Assembly: GCA_007117255.1 (NCBI GenBank) | Contig: SKGU01000273.1 | Location: forward strand, 1-10,609 | Direction: 5' to 3' | DNA from: Natronohydrobacter sp. | GTDB taxonomy: Bacteria; Pseudomonadota; Alphaproteobacteria; Rhodobacterales; Rhodobacteraceae | Length of the DNA: 10,609 nt | Shown: piece by piece, positions 1 through 6,819 of the stretch | Layout of the letters: every line of letters starts with the position of its first letter | Position numbering within the stretch: position 1 is the first letter of the stretch | Position numbers and translations under genes: made by a program | The notes under the pieces: generated by a model | Database searches by the model: none | What the model saw: only the letters and a program-made list of their open reading frames with translations | What the model was told of the DNA's origin: nothing

Positions 1-138
1 ACGACATCGTTTACAACCCGCCATGCTGATGAACATGGGTTTGTCCCCCAGGTTGCTCTTAGCCAGGCAATTCAAACAACGCTTCATGCTGAGTTTATCC
101 AGCCAGACCCTGGACGCCCAGTTTTCGAAACCGAGTGA
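1..138 (+). CDS. Possible 3' end of an upstream gene (partial)
   Basis: Frame 1 is open from the window edge to a TGA at 136-138, giving a 45-residue tail ending in PGRPVFETE. I do not recognise the protein. The frame starting at base 2 is also open, to a TAA at 140-142, so the frame is not certain. I prefer frame 1 because about a third of its codons begin with G and it contains acidic residues, as real proteins do. The other frame is nearly free of acidic residues and rich in R, Q, L and S, as shadow frames often are. If real, it ends about 40 bases before gmd and would be an earlier gene of the same polysaccharide operon. A chance open frame of this length is quite possible. Confidence 0.35.
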   Translation, partial: TTSFTTRHADEHGFVPQVALSQAIQTTLHAEFIQPDPGRPVFETE

Positions 139-178
139 CTAACGCACATACTGCGAAACTATACGTTCAGAGGATACA

Positions 179-1297
179 ATGAAAAAAGCACTCATCACAG
201 GCATCACTGGCCAGGACGGCAGCTATCTGGCGGAATTTCTGCTGGAGAAAGGCTACGAGGTGCATGGGATCAAGCGGCGCGCATCGCTGTTCAACACGCA
301 GCGGATCGATCATATCTATCAGGATCCGCATAGCAATCATCAGCGGCTCAAGCTGCATTATGGGGATCTGACCGACAGCTCGAACCTGACGCGGATTCTG
401 TCAGAGGTGCAGCCAGATGAGGTCTACAACCTTGGCGCACAGAGCCATGTCGCCGTGAGTTTTGAGGCGCCCGAATACACAGCCGATGTTGATGGAATGG
501 GCACGCTGCGTCTGCTTGAGGCCATCCGGTTTCTGGGGCTGGAGCAGAAGACGCGGTTTTATCAGGCGTCCACATCAGAGTTATATGGGCTAGTGCAGGA
601 AATCCCACAGCGCGAGACCACACCGTTTCATCCTCGAAGCCCCTATGCGGTAGCGAAGCTCTATGCCTATTGGATTTGTGTGAATTACCGCGAAGCCTAT
701 GGGATGTATGCCTGCAATGGCATCTTGTTCAATCATGAGAGCCCGCGCCGCGGTGAGACATTCGTGACCCGCAAGATCACCCGCGGGCTTGCCAATATTG
801 CGCAGGGACTGGAGCCTTGCCTGTTCATGGGCAATATCGATGCGCTCCGCGACTGGGGGCATGCCAAGGATTATGTGCGCATGCAGTGGATGATGTTGCA
901 GCAAGAGCAGGCGGAGGATTTCGTGATCGCAACCGGCGTTCAGTATTCCGTCCGCGAGTTCATCACATGGACCGCAGCCGAGTTGGGCATCACGCTTGAA
1001 TTCAAGGGCGAAGGCGTTGAAGAGCTCGCTGTGGTGGCCGATGTGCAGGGCGATAGCGCTCCGGCAGTCAAACGCGGAGATGTGATCATGCGCATTGACC
1101 CACGTTACTTCCGGCCCGCCGAAGTCGAAACCCTGTTGGGTGACCCGACGAAAGCGAAAGAAAAGCTGGGCTGGGTGCCGGAAATCACCGCGCAGCAGAT
1201 GTGTGCCGAGATGGTGGCCGACGACCTCAAGACCGCGCGTCGCCATGCCTTGTTGCGCCAGCATGGCATGGATCTTCCTGTTTCGCTGGAAGGGTAG
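179..1297 (+). CDS. gmd: GDP-mannose 4,6-dehydratase
   Basis: Converts GDP-D-mannose to GDP-4-keto-6-deoxy-D-mannose in the cytoplasm, the first committed step to GDP-L-fucose and related 6-deoxyhexoses. It is an extended short-chain dehydrogenase. The N-terminal NADP-binding glycine motif is at residues 8-14 (GITGQDG). The catalytic Thr132 and Glu134 lie in STSELYG, and Tyr156 and Lys160 lie in SPYAVAK. The typical NHESPRRGETFVTRKI segment (residues 185-200) and RDWGHAKDYV (224-233) are also present. At 372 aa it matches the usual family length (about 370). The start is supported by AGAGGA at 169-174, four bases before the ATG. It ends 3 bases before the GDP-fucose synthase gene, the normal partner. 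The assignment is very secure. Confidence 0.97.
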   Translation: MKKALITGITGQDGSYLAEFLLEKGYEVHGIKRRASLFNTQRIDHIYQDPHSNHQRLKLHYGDLTDSSNLTRILSEVQPDEVYNLGAQSHVAVSFEAPEYTADVDGMGTLRLLEAIRFLGLEQKTRFYQASTSELYGLVQEIPQRETTPFHPRSPYAVAKLYAYWICVNYREAYGMYACNGILFNHESPRRGETFVTRKITRGLANIAQGLEPCLFMGNIDALRDWGHAKDYVRMQWMMLQQEQAEDFVIATGVQYSVREFITWTAAELGITLEFKGEGVEELAVVADVQGDSAPAVKRGDVIMRIDPRYFRPAEVETLLGDPTKAKEKLGWVPEITAQQMCAEMVADDLKTARRHALLRQHGMDLPVSLEG

Positions 1298-1300
1298 GAC

Positions 1301-2272
1301 ATGAAACGGATATTCATTGCAGGCCATCGGGGCATGGTCGGAGGGGCGATCCTTCGAAAGCTAGAGGCACGTGCTGCGGCCGGGCATGAGATTGCGATGA
1401 TCACGCGGTCGCGCTCTGAACTTGATTTGACTGACCAGAGCGCGGTGCGCGACTTCATGCAGACGGAGCGACCGGATGTTGTGATTCTGGCAGCGGCCAA
1501 GGTTGGCGGCATTCATGCCAACAACACCTATCCCGCAGATTTCATTTACGAAAACCTGATGATTGAATGCAATGTAATACATCAGGCTTTCCGGGCTGGG
1601 GTTCAGCGTTTGCTGCAATTGGGGTCGTCTTGCATCTATCCACGCGCAGTTGCCCAACCAATGCGTGAGGATGCTCTGTTGACAGGTGTCCTTGAGCCCA
1701 CGAACGAGCCCTACGCCATCGCCAAGATTGCAGGGATCAAGCTGTGCGAAAGCTACAATCGTCAGCATGGAACAGATTACCGCAGTGTCATGCCGACCAA
1801 CCTGTATGGCCCTGGTGACAATTTTCATCCAGAGAACAGTCATGTTCTGCCCGCGCTGATCCGCCGTTTTCACGAAGCCGCGCAGTCAGGTGTCGATAGC
1901 GTGACCATCTGGGGCTCAGGGTTACCGCGTCGAGAATTCCTGCATGTCGATGATATGGCCGATGCCAGCCTTTTCGTACTCGACCTGCCAAAGGTCGACT
2001 ACGATACGAATACACTGCCGATGCTGAGCCATATCAATGTGGGCAGCGGTGTGGATATCTCGATCCTTGAGCTGGCGGAAATGGTCGCTGATATCACCGG
2101 TTTCAGGGGCCAGATCAACACTGATCCCACGAAACCGGATGGTACAATGCGCAAGCTGATGGATGTCGGGCGCCTCAAGGCTCTGGGATGGTCCGCAGGT
2201 ATCGATTTGCGAGCAGGAATAGAGGACACATATCAGTGGTATCTGTCCAATCACGCCGAAGCACGTCACTGA
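1301..2272 (+). CDS. fcl: GDP-L-fucose synthase (3,5-epimerase/4-reductase)
   Basis: Takes the product of the preceding gmd gene and, by 3,5-epimerisation and NADPH-dependent 4-reduction, makes GDP-L-fucose, a donor for fucose-containing capsule, LPS or exopolysaccharide. Visible motifs are the NADP-binding GHRGMVG (residues 8-14), the active-site loop GSSCIYP (108-114) with the expected cysteine at 111, Tyr138 and Lys142 of the YxxxK motif, NLYGPGDNFHPENSHVLPA (167-185) with the expected catalytic His181, and REFLHVDDMA (211-220). The 323 aa length is normal for the family. The ATG follows the gmd stop by 3 bases, with GGAAGGGTAGGA upstream as ribosome-binding sequence, so the two genes are surely co-transcribed. 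The gene is also called wcaG in colanic-acid clusters. Confidence 0.96.
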   Translation: MKRIFIAGHRGMVGGAILRKLEARAAAGHEIAMITRSRSELDLTDQSAVRDFMQTERPDVVILAAAKVGGIHANNTYPADFIYENLMIECNVIHQAFRAGVQRLLQLGSSCIYPRAVAQPMREDALLTGVLEPTNEPYAIAKIAGIKLCESYNRQHGTDYRSVMPTNLYGPGDNFHPENSHVLPALIRRFHEAAQSGVDSVTIWGSGLPRREFLHVDDMADASLFVLDLPKVDYDTNTLPMLSHINVGSGVDISILELAEMVADITGFRGQINTDPTKPDGTMRKLMDVGRLKALGWSAGIDLRAGIEDTYQWYLSNHAEARH

Positions 2273-2291
2273 AAGCGAGAATATAGCCAAT

Positions 2292-3719
2292 ATGTCAACG
2301 CTCATTCATCCAGTTATTCTATGTGGTGGCGCAGGAACACGATTGTGGCCGCTGTCGCGAAAAAGCTACCCTAAGCAATTCACTCAGATCTTGGGCGATG
2401 AGAGCCTGTTTCAAGCTTCGGCGCGGCGGTTGTCGGCACCAATGTTTGCACCGCCCACAGTCATAACCGGGGCGGATTTCAGGTTTATCGTCATCGAGCA
2501 GCTTGCAAGCATTGAAATTGCACCTGGCGCAGTGCTGATCGAACCGACAGGTCGCAACACGGCGCCTGCCATTTGCGCCGCCGCCCTGAAATTGCGGCAG
2601 AATACGGATGATGCTTTCATTCTGGTTGCCCCGTCTGATCATGTCATTCCGGATGACGCAGCATTTCGTGATGCAGTCGAAGCTGCATTGCCCGCCGCGG
2701 CAGAGGGGCGCTTGATTACATTTGGCATTCGCCCGGACCGCGCGGAAACCGGCTATGGGTGGCTGGAGCTTGGGCAGAGCATTGAGGGCATTGATGTCCC
2801 GATGGCGCTTAAGCGCTTTGTCGAGAAACCCGAAGCCGATCTTGCACAATCGATGCTTGATGGTGGACAGCATTTGTGGAATGCGGGCATCTTTCTGTTC
2901 TCAGCAAATGCAATCCTCAAGGCGTTTGAGCAATTTGCGCCCGATATCCTAGAGGGCGCAAGCGCTGCGGTTGCAGGTGCGCAGAGTGATCTGGGCTTTA
3001 CAAGGTTTGACCCGAAGCCTTGGAACGACTTGCCTGACATCTCGATCGACTATGCCGTGATGGAAAAGGCTGATAACCTTTCGGTCATGCCATATCGCGG
3101 GGCCTGGTCTGATCTTGGCGGATGGGAGGCTGTCTGGCGTGAGGCAGGGCCTGATGCACAAGGCGTCGTCACCCATGGCCCTGCGCATGCTTTGAATTGT
3201 GAAAATTCACTGCTGCGCGCCGAATCCGAGAAACAGCAACTTGTCGGCATTGGCTTGAAGGACATTGTCGCAGTGGCAATGCCGGATGCTGTGCTTATCG
3301 CCCACAAGAACTGTGCACAGGATGTGAAACTCGCGGTAACGACGCTTAAAGCGCAGGGAATATCCCAAGCCGAAACGCTGCCGCGCGATTACCGGCCGTG
3401 GGGATGGTATGAAAGCCTCGTCATGGGCGCGCGCTTTCAGGTCAAGCGCATTGTGGTGCACCCTGGCGCAGCACTGTCCCTGCAAAGCCACAATCACCGC
3501 TCTGAGCATTGGATAGTTGTTGAAGGCACTGCAAAGGTCACGATTGATGACAGCGTGAAATTGGTGACTGAAAACCAATCGGTCTATATCCCGCTAGGGG
3601 CGGTGCACCGTATGGAAAACCCCGGCAAGGTACCGCTTACACTGATCGAGGTTCAGACCGGCAGCTATCTTGGCGAAGATGACATCATTCGCTACGAGGA
3701 TGTTTATGCACGGAGCTGA
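2292..3719 (+). CDS. manC: Mannose-1-phosphate guanylyltransferase / mannose-6-phosphate isomerase
   Basis: Bifunctional type II enzyme that supplies GDP-mannose, the substrate of Gmd, by joining mannose-1-phosphate to GTP. Its C-terminal domain can isomerise fructose-6-P to mannose-6-P. The N-terminal nucleotidyltransferase domain (about 1-350) carries LCGGAGTRLWPLSR (10-23), EPTGRNTAPA (84-93), the FVEKP motif (176-180) and NAGIFLF (197-203). The C-terminal cupin isomerase domain (about 365-475) begins at YRPWGWYE and has the metal-binding Q398, H400 and H402 in LQSHNH, followed by HW (406-407) and H439. At 475 aa it has the usual full length. It lies 19 bases after fcl. Its last 14 bases overlap the next gene. 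The whole pathway from mannose-1-P to GDP-fucose is therefore in one operon. Equivalent names are algA, cpsB and xanB. Confidence 0.96.
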   Translation: MSTLIHPVILCGGAGTRLWPLSRKSYPKQFTQILGDESLFQASARRLSAPMFAPPTVITGADFRFIVIEQLASIEIAPGAVLIEPTGRNTAPAICAAALKLRQNTDDAFILVAPSDHVIPDDAAFRDAVEAALPAAAEGRLITFGIRPDRAETGYGWLELGQSIEGIDVPMALKRFVEKPEADLAQSMLDGGQHLWNAGIFLFSANAILKAFEQFAPDILEGASAAVAGAQSDLGFTRFDPKPWNDLPDISIDYAVMEKADNLSVMPYRGAWSDLGGWEAVWREAGPDAQGVVTHGPAHALNCENSLLRAESEKQQLVGIGLKDIVAVAMPDAVLIAHKNCAQDVKLAVTTLKAQGISQAETLPRDYRPWGWYESLVMGARFQVKRIVVHPGAALSLQSHNHRSEHWIVVEGTAKVTIDDSVKLVTENQSVYIPLGAVHRMENPGKVPLTLIEVQTGSYLGEDDIIRYEDVYARS

Positions 3720-4584
3720 CAAATCGCCAGTGTTGCTGGTTGGGGCCTCTGGGCGGGTTGGTCGCATGGTCATGCATCATTGGCCACAAGTGTCAGACAG
3801 CTTGCCCATGCTCGCTCAGTTCCGTCGCAGCACGACGCGGTCCGATTGCTTGATTTGGGACCCCTTGACCGGGCCGGAAGCATTGCTGGACGCGGTATCT
3901 GCGACCGGTGGTTTCTCAGCCATGATCATGCTTGCTGGCGTGACGCCGGGGCCAGGCAAGAATCTTGCATTGAACCGAACATTGGCGGAGGCCTGCCTCG
4001 ATGCCGCATCGCGCGCCGGGATCGGACGGGTACTGCTTGCGTCGTCCTCGGCGGTGTATGGTGCAGGAGCAGGCACGCCTTTGGCTGAAACTGCATCCTG
4101 TGATCCCGCCAATGCTTATGGGGCCGCTAAGCTTGCAATGGAAGAGGCCTGCATGTCATGGCGTGCGCGCGGCATAGACCTTTGTATGCTGCGGATCGGG
4201 AATGTGGCGGGGGCGGATGCATTGCTTTTGAACGTGGCAAAATCTGCACCGGATCAAGCCATTGAGATCGATATTTTCGATGATGGTCGTGGGCCGGTCC
4301 GCTCCTATATCGGGGTGCGGACCTTGGCATCGGTCCTTCGGTCGCTTTGCCTGCACCCTGACCAATTGCCCGCAGTCGTCAACATTGGCACGCGCGAGCC
4401 GGTTTCGATGGACGCCCTCGCAGATGCAGCGCACCATCCTTGGCTCAAGCGAAGCCCTACTGGGCCGACTCCGCAGAGCATCACGCTCGATTGCAGTTTG
4501 CTGTCGACAATGCATGAATTCAACACGCTGGACTCTCGACCCGACGAAATGGTCCGGCAATGGAAAGAAACCCTTGAGCCATGA
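3706..4584 (+). CDS. NAD-dependent sugar epimerase/reductase (extended SDR)
   Basis: Probably a nucleotide-sugar epimerase, dehydratase or 4-keto-reductase; the substrate cannot be read from the sequence. With the start chosen here the protein has 292 aa. The Rossmann motif GASGRVG is at 13-19, the active-site strand ASSSAVYG at 112-119, and the catalytic pair Tyr138/Lys142 in YGAAK. The residues LRIGNVAG (162-169) and VVNIGTREPVSM (224-235) are typical of extended SDRs. I chose ATG 3706 because GAGGA lies 5 bases upstream (3696-3700) and the glycine motif then sits near the N-terminus. ATG 3700 or a TTG at 3670 would only lengthen it. It overlaps manC by 14 bases and shares an ATGA with the next gene. 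Such an SDR directly before a short phosphoglycosyl transferase often reduces a UDP-4-keto-HexNAc (QuiNAc or FucNAc type). That role is inference. Confidence 0.85.
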   Translation: MHGADKSPVLLVGASGRVGRMVMHHWPQVSDSLPMLAQFRRSTTRSDCLIWDPLTGPEALLDAVSATGGFSAMIMLAGVTPGPGKNLALNRTLAEACLDAASRAGIGRVLLASSSAVYGAGAGTPLAETASCDPANAYGAAKLAMEEACMSWRARGIDLCMLRIGNVAGADALLLNVAKSAPDQAIEIDIFDDGRGPVRSYIGVRTLASVLRSLCLHPDQLPAVVNIGTREPVSMDALADAAHHPWLKRSPTGPTPQSITLDCSLLSTMHEFNTLDSRPDEMVRQWKETLEP

Positions 4585-5186
4585 CTTTTTCCAAGCGCGT
4601 CCTTGATCTTGCCGTCGCGATTATCCTGCTGATCATTCTGGGCCCGATCATCTTGATCACTGCATTGATCATTCTGCTTCTTGATGGGCGGCCGGTTTTC
4701 TACATTTCGGAACGCATGAAATCACCCACGGAAGGATTCAATCTGATCAAGTTCCGAACAATGAAACCTGTTGCCGAGGACAGTGGCGTTTCTGGCGGGG
4801 ATAAGTCAGACCGCATCACACGCACAGGCCCATTTCTGCGGCGTTCGCGGCTGGATGAGTTGCCACAGCTTTGGAATGTGATCCGCGGCGATATCAGTTT
4901 CATCGGACCTCGTCCGCCTTTGCGTCAATATGTAGAGCGCTTCCCAGATCTTTATGCGCAGGTCCTGAAATCGCGACCAGGCGTGTCGGGACTTGCTTCG
5001 ATCTATTTTCACGCACATGAAGAACATCTCTTGGCGCGCAGCCGCAGCCGAGAGGAAACCGACACGATCTATTGCCGCGCATGTATTCCACGCAAAGCGC
5101 GTCTGGACCTGATCTATCAGGCCAGACGCAACTTGTGCATGGACATGGCTCTGATGGCCAAAACGGTTTTCAAGCGATTGCGTTAG
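4581..5186 (+). CDS. Phosphoglycosyl transferase (bacterial sugar transferase family)
   Basis: Starts a polysaccharide repeat unit by moving a sugar-1-phosphate from a nucleotide sugar to undecaprenyl phosphate at the inner membrane. It is a short monotopic form (201 aa, PglC-like core) without the multi-spanning N-terminal half of WcaJ/WbaP. Visible elements are KRVLDLAVA (5-13), one hydrophobic segment at about 8-34, FNLIKFRTMK (53-62), then the family core LDELPQLWNVIRGDISFIGPRP (91-112) with the catalytic Asp-Glu pair at 92-93, and SRPGVSGLAS (131-140). It starts inside the stop of the preceding SDR (ATGA), so the two are translationally coupled and probably act on the same sugar. It is the last gene of the + strand operon and is followed by a hairpin. 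The transferred sugar is unknown; HexNAc is my guess. Confidence 0.92.
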   Translation: MTFSKRVLDLAVAIILLIILGPIILITALIILLLDGRPVFYISERMKSPTEGFNLIKFRTMKPVAEDSGVSGGDKSDRITRTGPFLRRSRLDELPQLWNVIRGDISFIGPRPPLRQYVERFPDLYAQVLKSRPGVSGLASIYFHAHEEHLLARSRSREETDTIYCRACIPRKARLDLIYQARRNLCMDMALMAKTVFKRLR

Positions 5187-5187
5187 C

Positions 5188-5212
5188 AGTGGCCTGCTTT
5201 TGCAGGACCACT
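5188..5212. terminator. Hairpin between convergent genes
   Basis: Inverted repeat AGTGG-CCTGC, loop TTTT, GCAGG-A-CCACT: ten base pairs with one bulged A. It fills almost exactly the 26 bases between the stop of the sugar transferase gene (5186) and the stop of the convergent - strand gene (5213). No clear U-run follows on either strand, so it is not a classical intrinsic terminator. Its position suggests a bidirectional transcript end or 3'-end stabiliser. Confidence 0.55.
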
Positions 5213-5605
5213 TCAAAAGCCTTCTGACACCTGCTTGATATTGGCAAGTTTCAACGCCCCAAGGGGGTCAATCCCATAGGCAACGTGAATAGCTTCATGG
5301 TTCGACATGCTCAGATCGCTTTCGTTCTGCCAAAGGTGCACAATCATTTGCGCACGATTTGCCGCAGAAATGTCGACGCTGCCTCCCAGGTCCCATGCAG
5401 GACGCAGGATAGGCGCGGATAGCTTGGCCAGCCAGTCTTCGTGCATTTCGGTCGAGGCCACCGCCATATTGACGCCAGTGTGCTGATTTCGCCAGCCTGA
5501 CAGTTGCAACGCATTTGCGTCGTCGGGGCCGCTTCCCAGCGCCATCAACAGTTGGCGCGCGTCGGCCAGCCTCGGCTCTGGGCAAATCAAGGTTACGCGG
5601 ATCAT
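5213..5605 (-). CDS. Unrecognised 130-aa protein, third gene of the spike operon
   Basis: I do not recognise this protein. It has no signal peptide, membrane segment or known catalytic motif that I can see. It begins MIRVTLICPE, has a middle part with APILRPAWD (64-72) and a segment ANRAQMIVHLW (82-92), and ends ANIKQVSEGF. The start at 5605 is chosen because its ATG shares an ATGA with the stop of the upstream fibre-like gene (5602-5605). The frame stays open further upstream, but only inside that gene. The coupling indicates co-expression with the two spike genes, so a structural or assembly role in the GTA or phage-like particle is the simplest guess. There is no sequence proof of that. 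The gene ends at the convergent hairpin. Confidence 0.75.
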   Translation of the reverse strand: MIRVTLICPEPRLADARQLLMALGSGPDDANALQLSGWRNQHTGVNMAVASTEMHEDWLAKLSAPILRPAWDLGGSVDISAANRAQMIVHLWQNESDLSMSNHEAIHVAYGIDPLGALKLANIKQVSEGF

Positions 5606-6381
5606 GCCAAGGCCACTCCTGTTTTCTGGCACATGAAGCGCCGCATCCGTTCCAGAGTGGCACCGTCGGTTGGTGCGATACGAGCGATGATGCCGTAGAC
5701 ACGTCCGGGAAAAAACGCACCAGTCAACCGCCCTCCAATGCGCAGAGGGTGATCTTGCGAATACCCTCCAGTGCCCATCGTCTCTGCGGGTGCTCCCCCC
5801 CACATTATCTTCCCGCTCGACAAAGTTCGGTTCCAAGACGCCGATACGCAATCAAGGGTGCCGGGACTACGGGCTGCCGTAACACCACCACCATCGCCGC
5901 CCACACGCAGTTCTATCTGACCAGCGCCAGCAGAAAGCAGATTGAAGGATCGCACGGCACTTGATGTGCTGTCAGCGGAAGCATTCAGAATATAGCCGAC
6001 ATTTCCCTGCGCCAGATACCCGCAAGTTACTGCTGCAGCGATATCGGCCCGTCCAATCCCTGCAAGGTTGCAGTCCAGTGCATCATCAATCCCGTCAAAT
6101 TCCAGATAGGGTCTGCCATCCTGATCGAGCCGAAGAAAAGGTCGCGCCCAGGGGTTGGGTTGCACCGCGTGGTGGCCACTGCCGGATTTGTCCTCGATCC
6201 TTCCCACACGGCCATTGATAGCCGATGGTATCGTTCCGTCCGCGTCCTCGAAAAGCGAATCGAAGTCTGAAGGATCGAGCCAGCATCCGTCCTCAGCGCC
6301 CGTGAACAGCGTCTTGGGTGAGAACGTTTGTCCCGTTCGGACTGTGCGGGATGTGACTGAGACATCGGTGACGAATTTCAT
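5602..6381 (-). CDS. ghsB: Putative GTA head-spike fibre, concanavalin/LamG-like (Rcc01080 type)
   Basis: Probably the fibre of the head spike of a gene transfer agent, the part that binds surface polysaccharide of the recipient cell. The 259-aa protein has a short N-terminal tail (1-30) followed by a concanavalin A/LamG-like jelly-roll. The marks of that fold are WLDPSDF (34-40), IEDKSGSGHHAVQ (62-74), the LEFDGIDDALD stretch (93-103), LRIGGRLTGAFFPGRVYGIIA (213-233) and a C-terminal helix ending RRFMCQKTG. This pattern is common in phage and tail-fibre proteins. The fold is fairly clear. The spike role rests on position: the start lies in an ATGA overlap with the spike-base-like gene, as in the R. 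capsulatus pair rcc01079-rcc01080. No signal peptide or membrane segment is visible, which argues against a secreted enzyme. A generic prophage lectin-like protein is the alternative. Confidence 0.65.
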   Translation of the reverse strand: MKFVTDVSVTSRTVRTGQTFSPKTLFTGAEDGCWLDPSDFDSLFEDADGTIPSAINGRVGRIEDKSGSGHHAVQPNPWARPFLRLDQDGRPYLEFDGIDDALDCNLAGIGRADIAAAVTCGYLAQGNVGYILNASADSTSSAVRSFNLLSAGAGQIELRVGGDGGGVTAARSPGTLDCVSASWNRTLSSGKIMWGGAPAETMGTGGYSQDHPLRIGGRLTGAFFPGRVYGIIARIAPTDGATLERMRRFMCQKTGVALA

Positions 6382-6644
6382 GCAAGCACCAATACATGAA
6401 TGCCTGTCGCCGTTGTGCCTGTGGCGCGGACACGGCGCACGCCCACTGGCAAGATGCTGAAATCAGTCATTTCGACGGTGCGGGTTTCGCCTGCAATCGT
6501 GTCAAACATGACAGTGCCGCCGATTTCGACATATATCGATAGCCCGAAAACGGACAGATCATTATCATCTGCAGGGATCACCGGCTGGATATCGGTTGCA
6601 GGCCCGGCCAGCGAAGCTGCGCGCTGCGAAAACGGATTTTGCAT
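6378..6644 (-). CDS. ghsA: GTA head-spike base protein, Rcc01079-like
   Basis: Small 88-aa protein likely to form the base that anchors fibres to the capsid of a gene transfer agent. The C-terminal half, with VEIGGTVMFDTIAGET (39-54), ILPVGVRRV (64-72) and RATGTTATGIHVLVLA (73-88), matches my memory of the spike base protein family named after R. capsulatus Rcc01079. The ATGTTATGI stretch before a short hydrophobic end is its best mark. The start at 6644 is chosen for AGGAG about nine bases upstream; an in-frame start at 6692 would put that site inside the gene. It is the first gene of a three-gene - strand operon and is divergent from manB. The main GTA capsid/tail cluster is not in this window, as expected, since spike genes lie elsewhere in R. 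capsulatus. Confidence 0.75.
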   Translation of the reverse strand: MQNPFSQRAASLAGPATDIQPVIPADDNDLSVFGLSIYVEIGGTVMFDTIAGETRTVEMTDFSILPVGVRRVRATGTTATGIHVLVLA

Positions 6645-6757
6645 GGGATGACACTCCTGTTGGAAAGCAATAAGAAAGCCTGAGAAACCCAAGCCCTGGT
6701 TGCAGCAAGATCGTCGAAAACACCTAAGAACAGCCGTACAAGCCGTTCGCTACCCTG

Positions 6758-6786
6758 TTGACGAGGGTGCAACACGCTGATGTCTG
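6758..6786 (+). promoter_or_regulatory. Possible manB promoter
   Basis: TTGACG at 6758-6763 fits a -35 box. No good -10 box follows at 16-18 bases, the best being ATGTCT or TGTCTG near 6780-6786. It lies 34-62 bases before the manB ATG, in the 175-base divergent region 6645-6819 that must also hold the promoter of the spike operon. No TTAA half-site for CtrA occurs in this region. The call is weak. Confidence 0.25.
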
Positions 6787-6819
6787 CCAAACTCATAAAA
6801 CACTTGAACGGAGCCACAT

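Noticed and set aside
2..142. Second open frame at the left edge ending with TAA at 140-142
   Set aside because: Open but almost without acidic residues and with few G-starting codons, so less gene-like than frame 1; neither is certain.
590..1327. 245-codon open frame on the - strand under gmd
   Set aside because: Antisense shadow of a certain gene; His/Cys-rich composition without family motifs.
5606..5851. N-terminal extension of the 130-aa protein to a start at 5851
   Set aside because: It would lie entirely inside the fibre-like gene and has shadow composition; the ATG at 5605 overlaps the upstream stop and is the natural start.
5515..5964. 149-codon open frame on the + strand opposite the spike operon
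   Set aside because: Antisense to the coupled - strand genes, whose ATGA junctions and LamG pattern are clearly real; Arg/Ser/Pro-rich shadow composition.
6645..6819. Search for a CtrA site controlling the spike operon
   Set aside because: No TTAA occurs in the divergent region, so no CtrA box could be supported, although GTA genes are often under indirect CtrA control.
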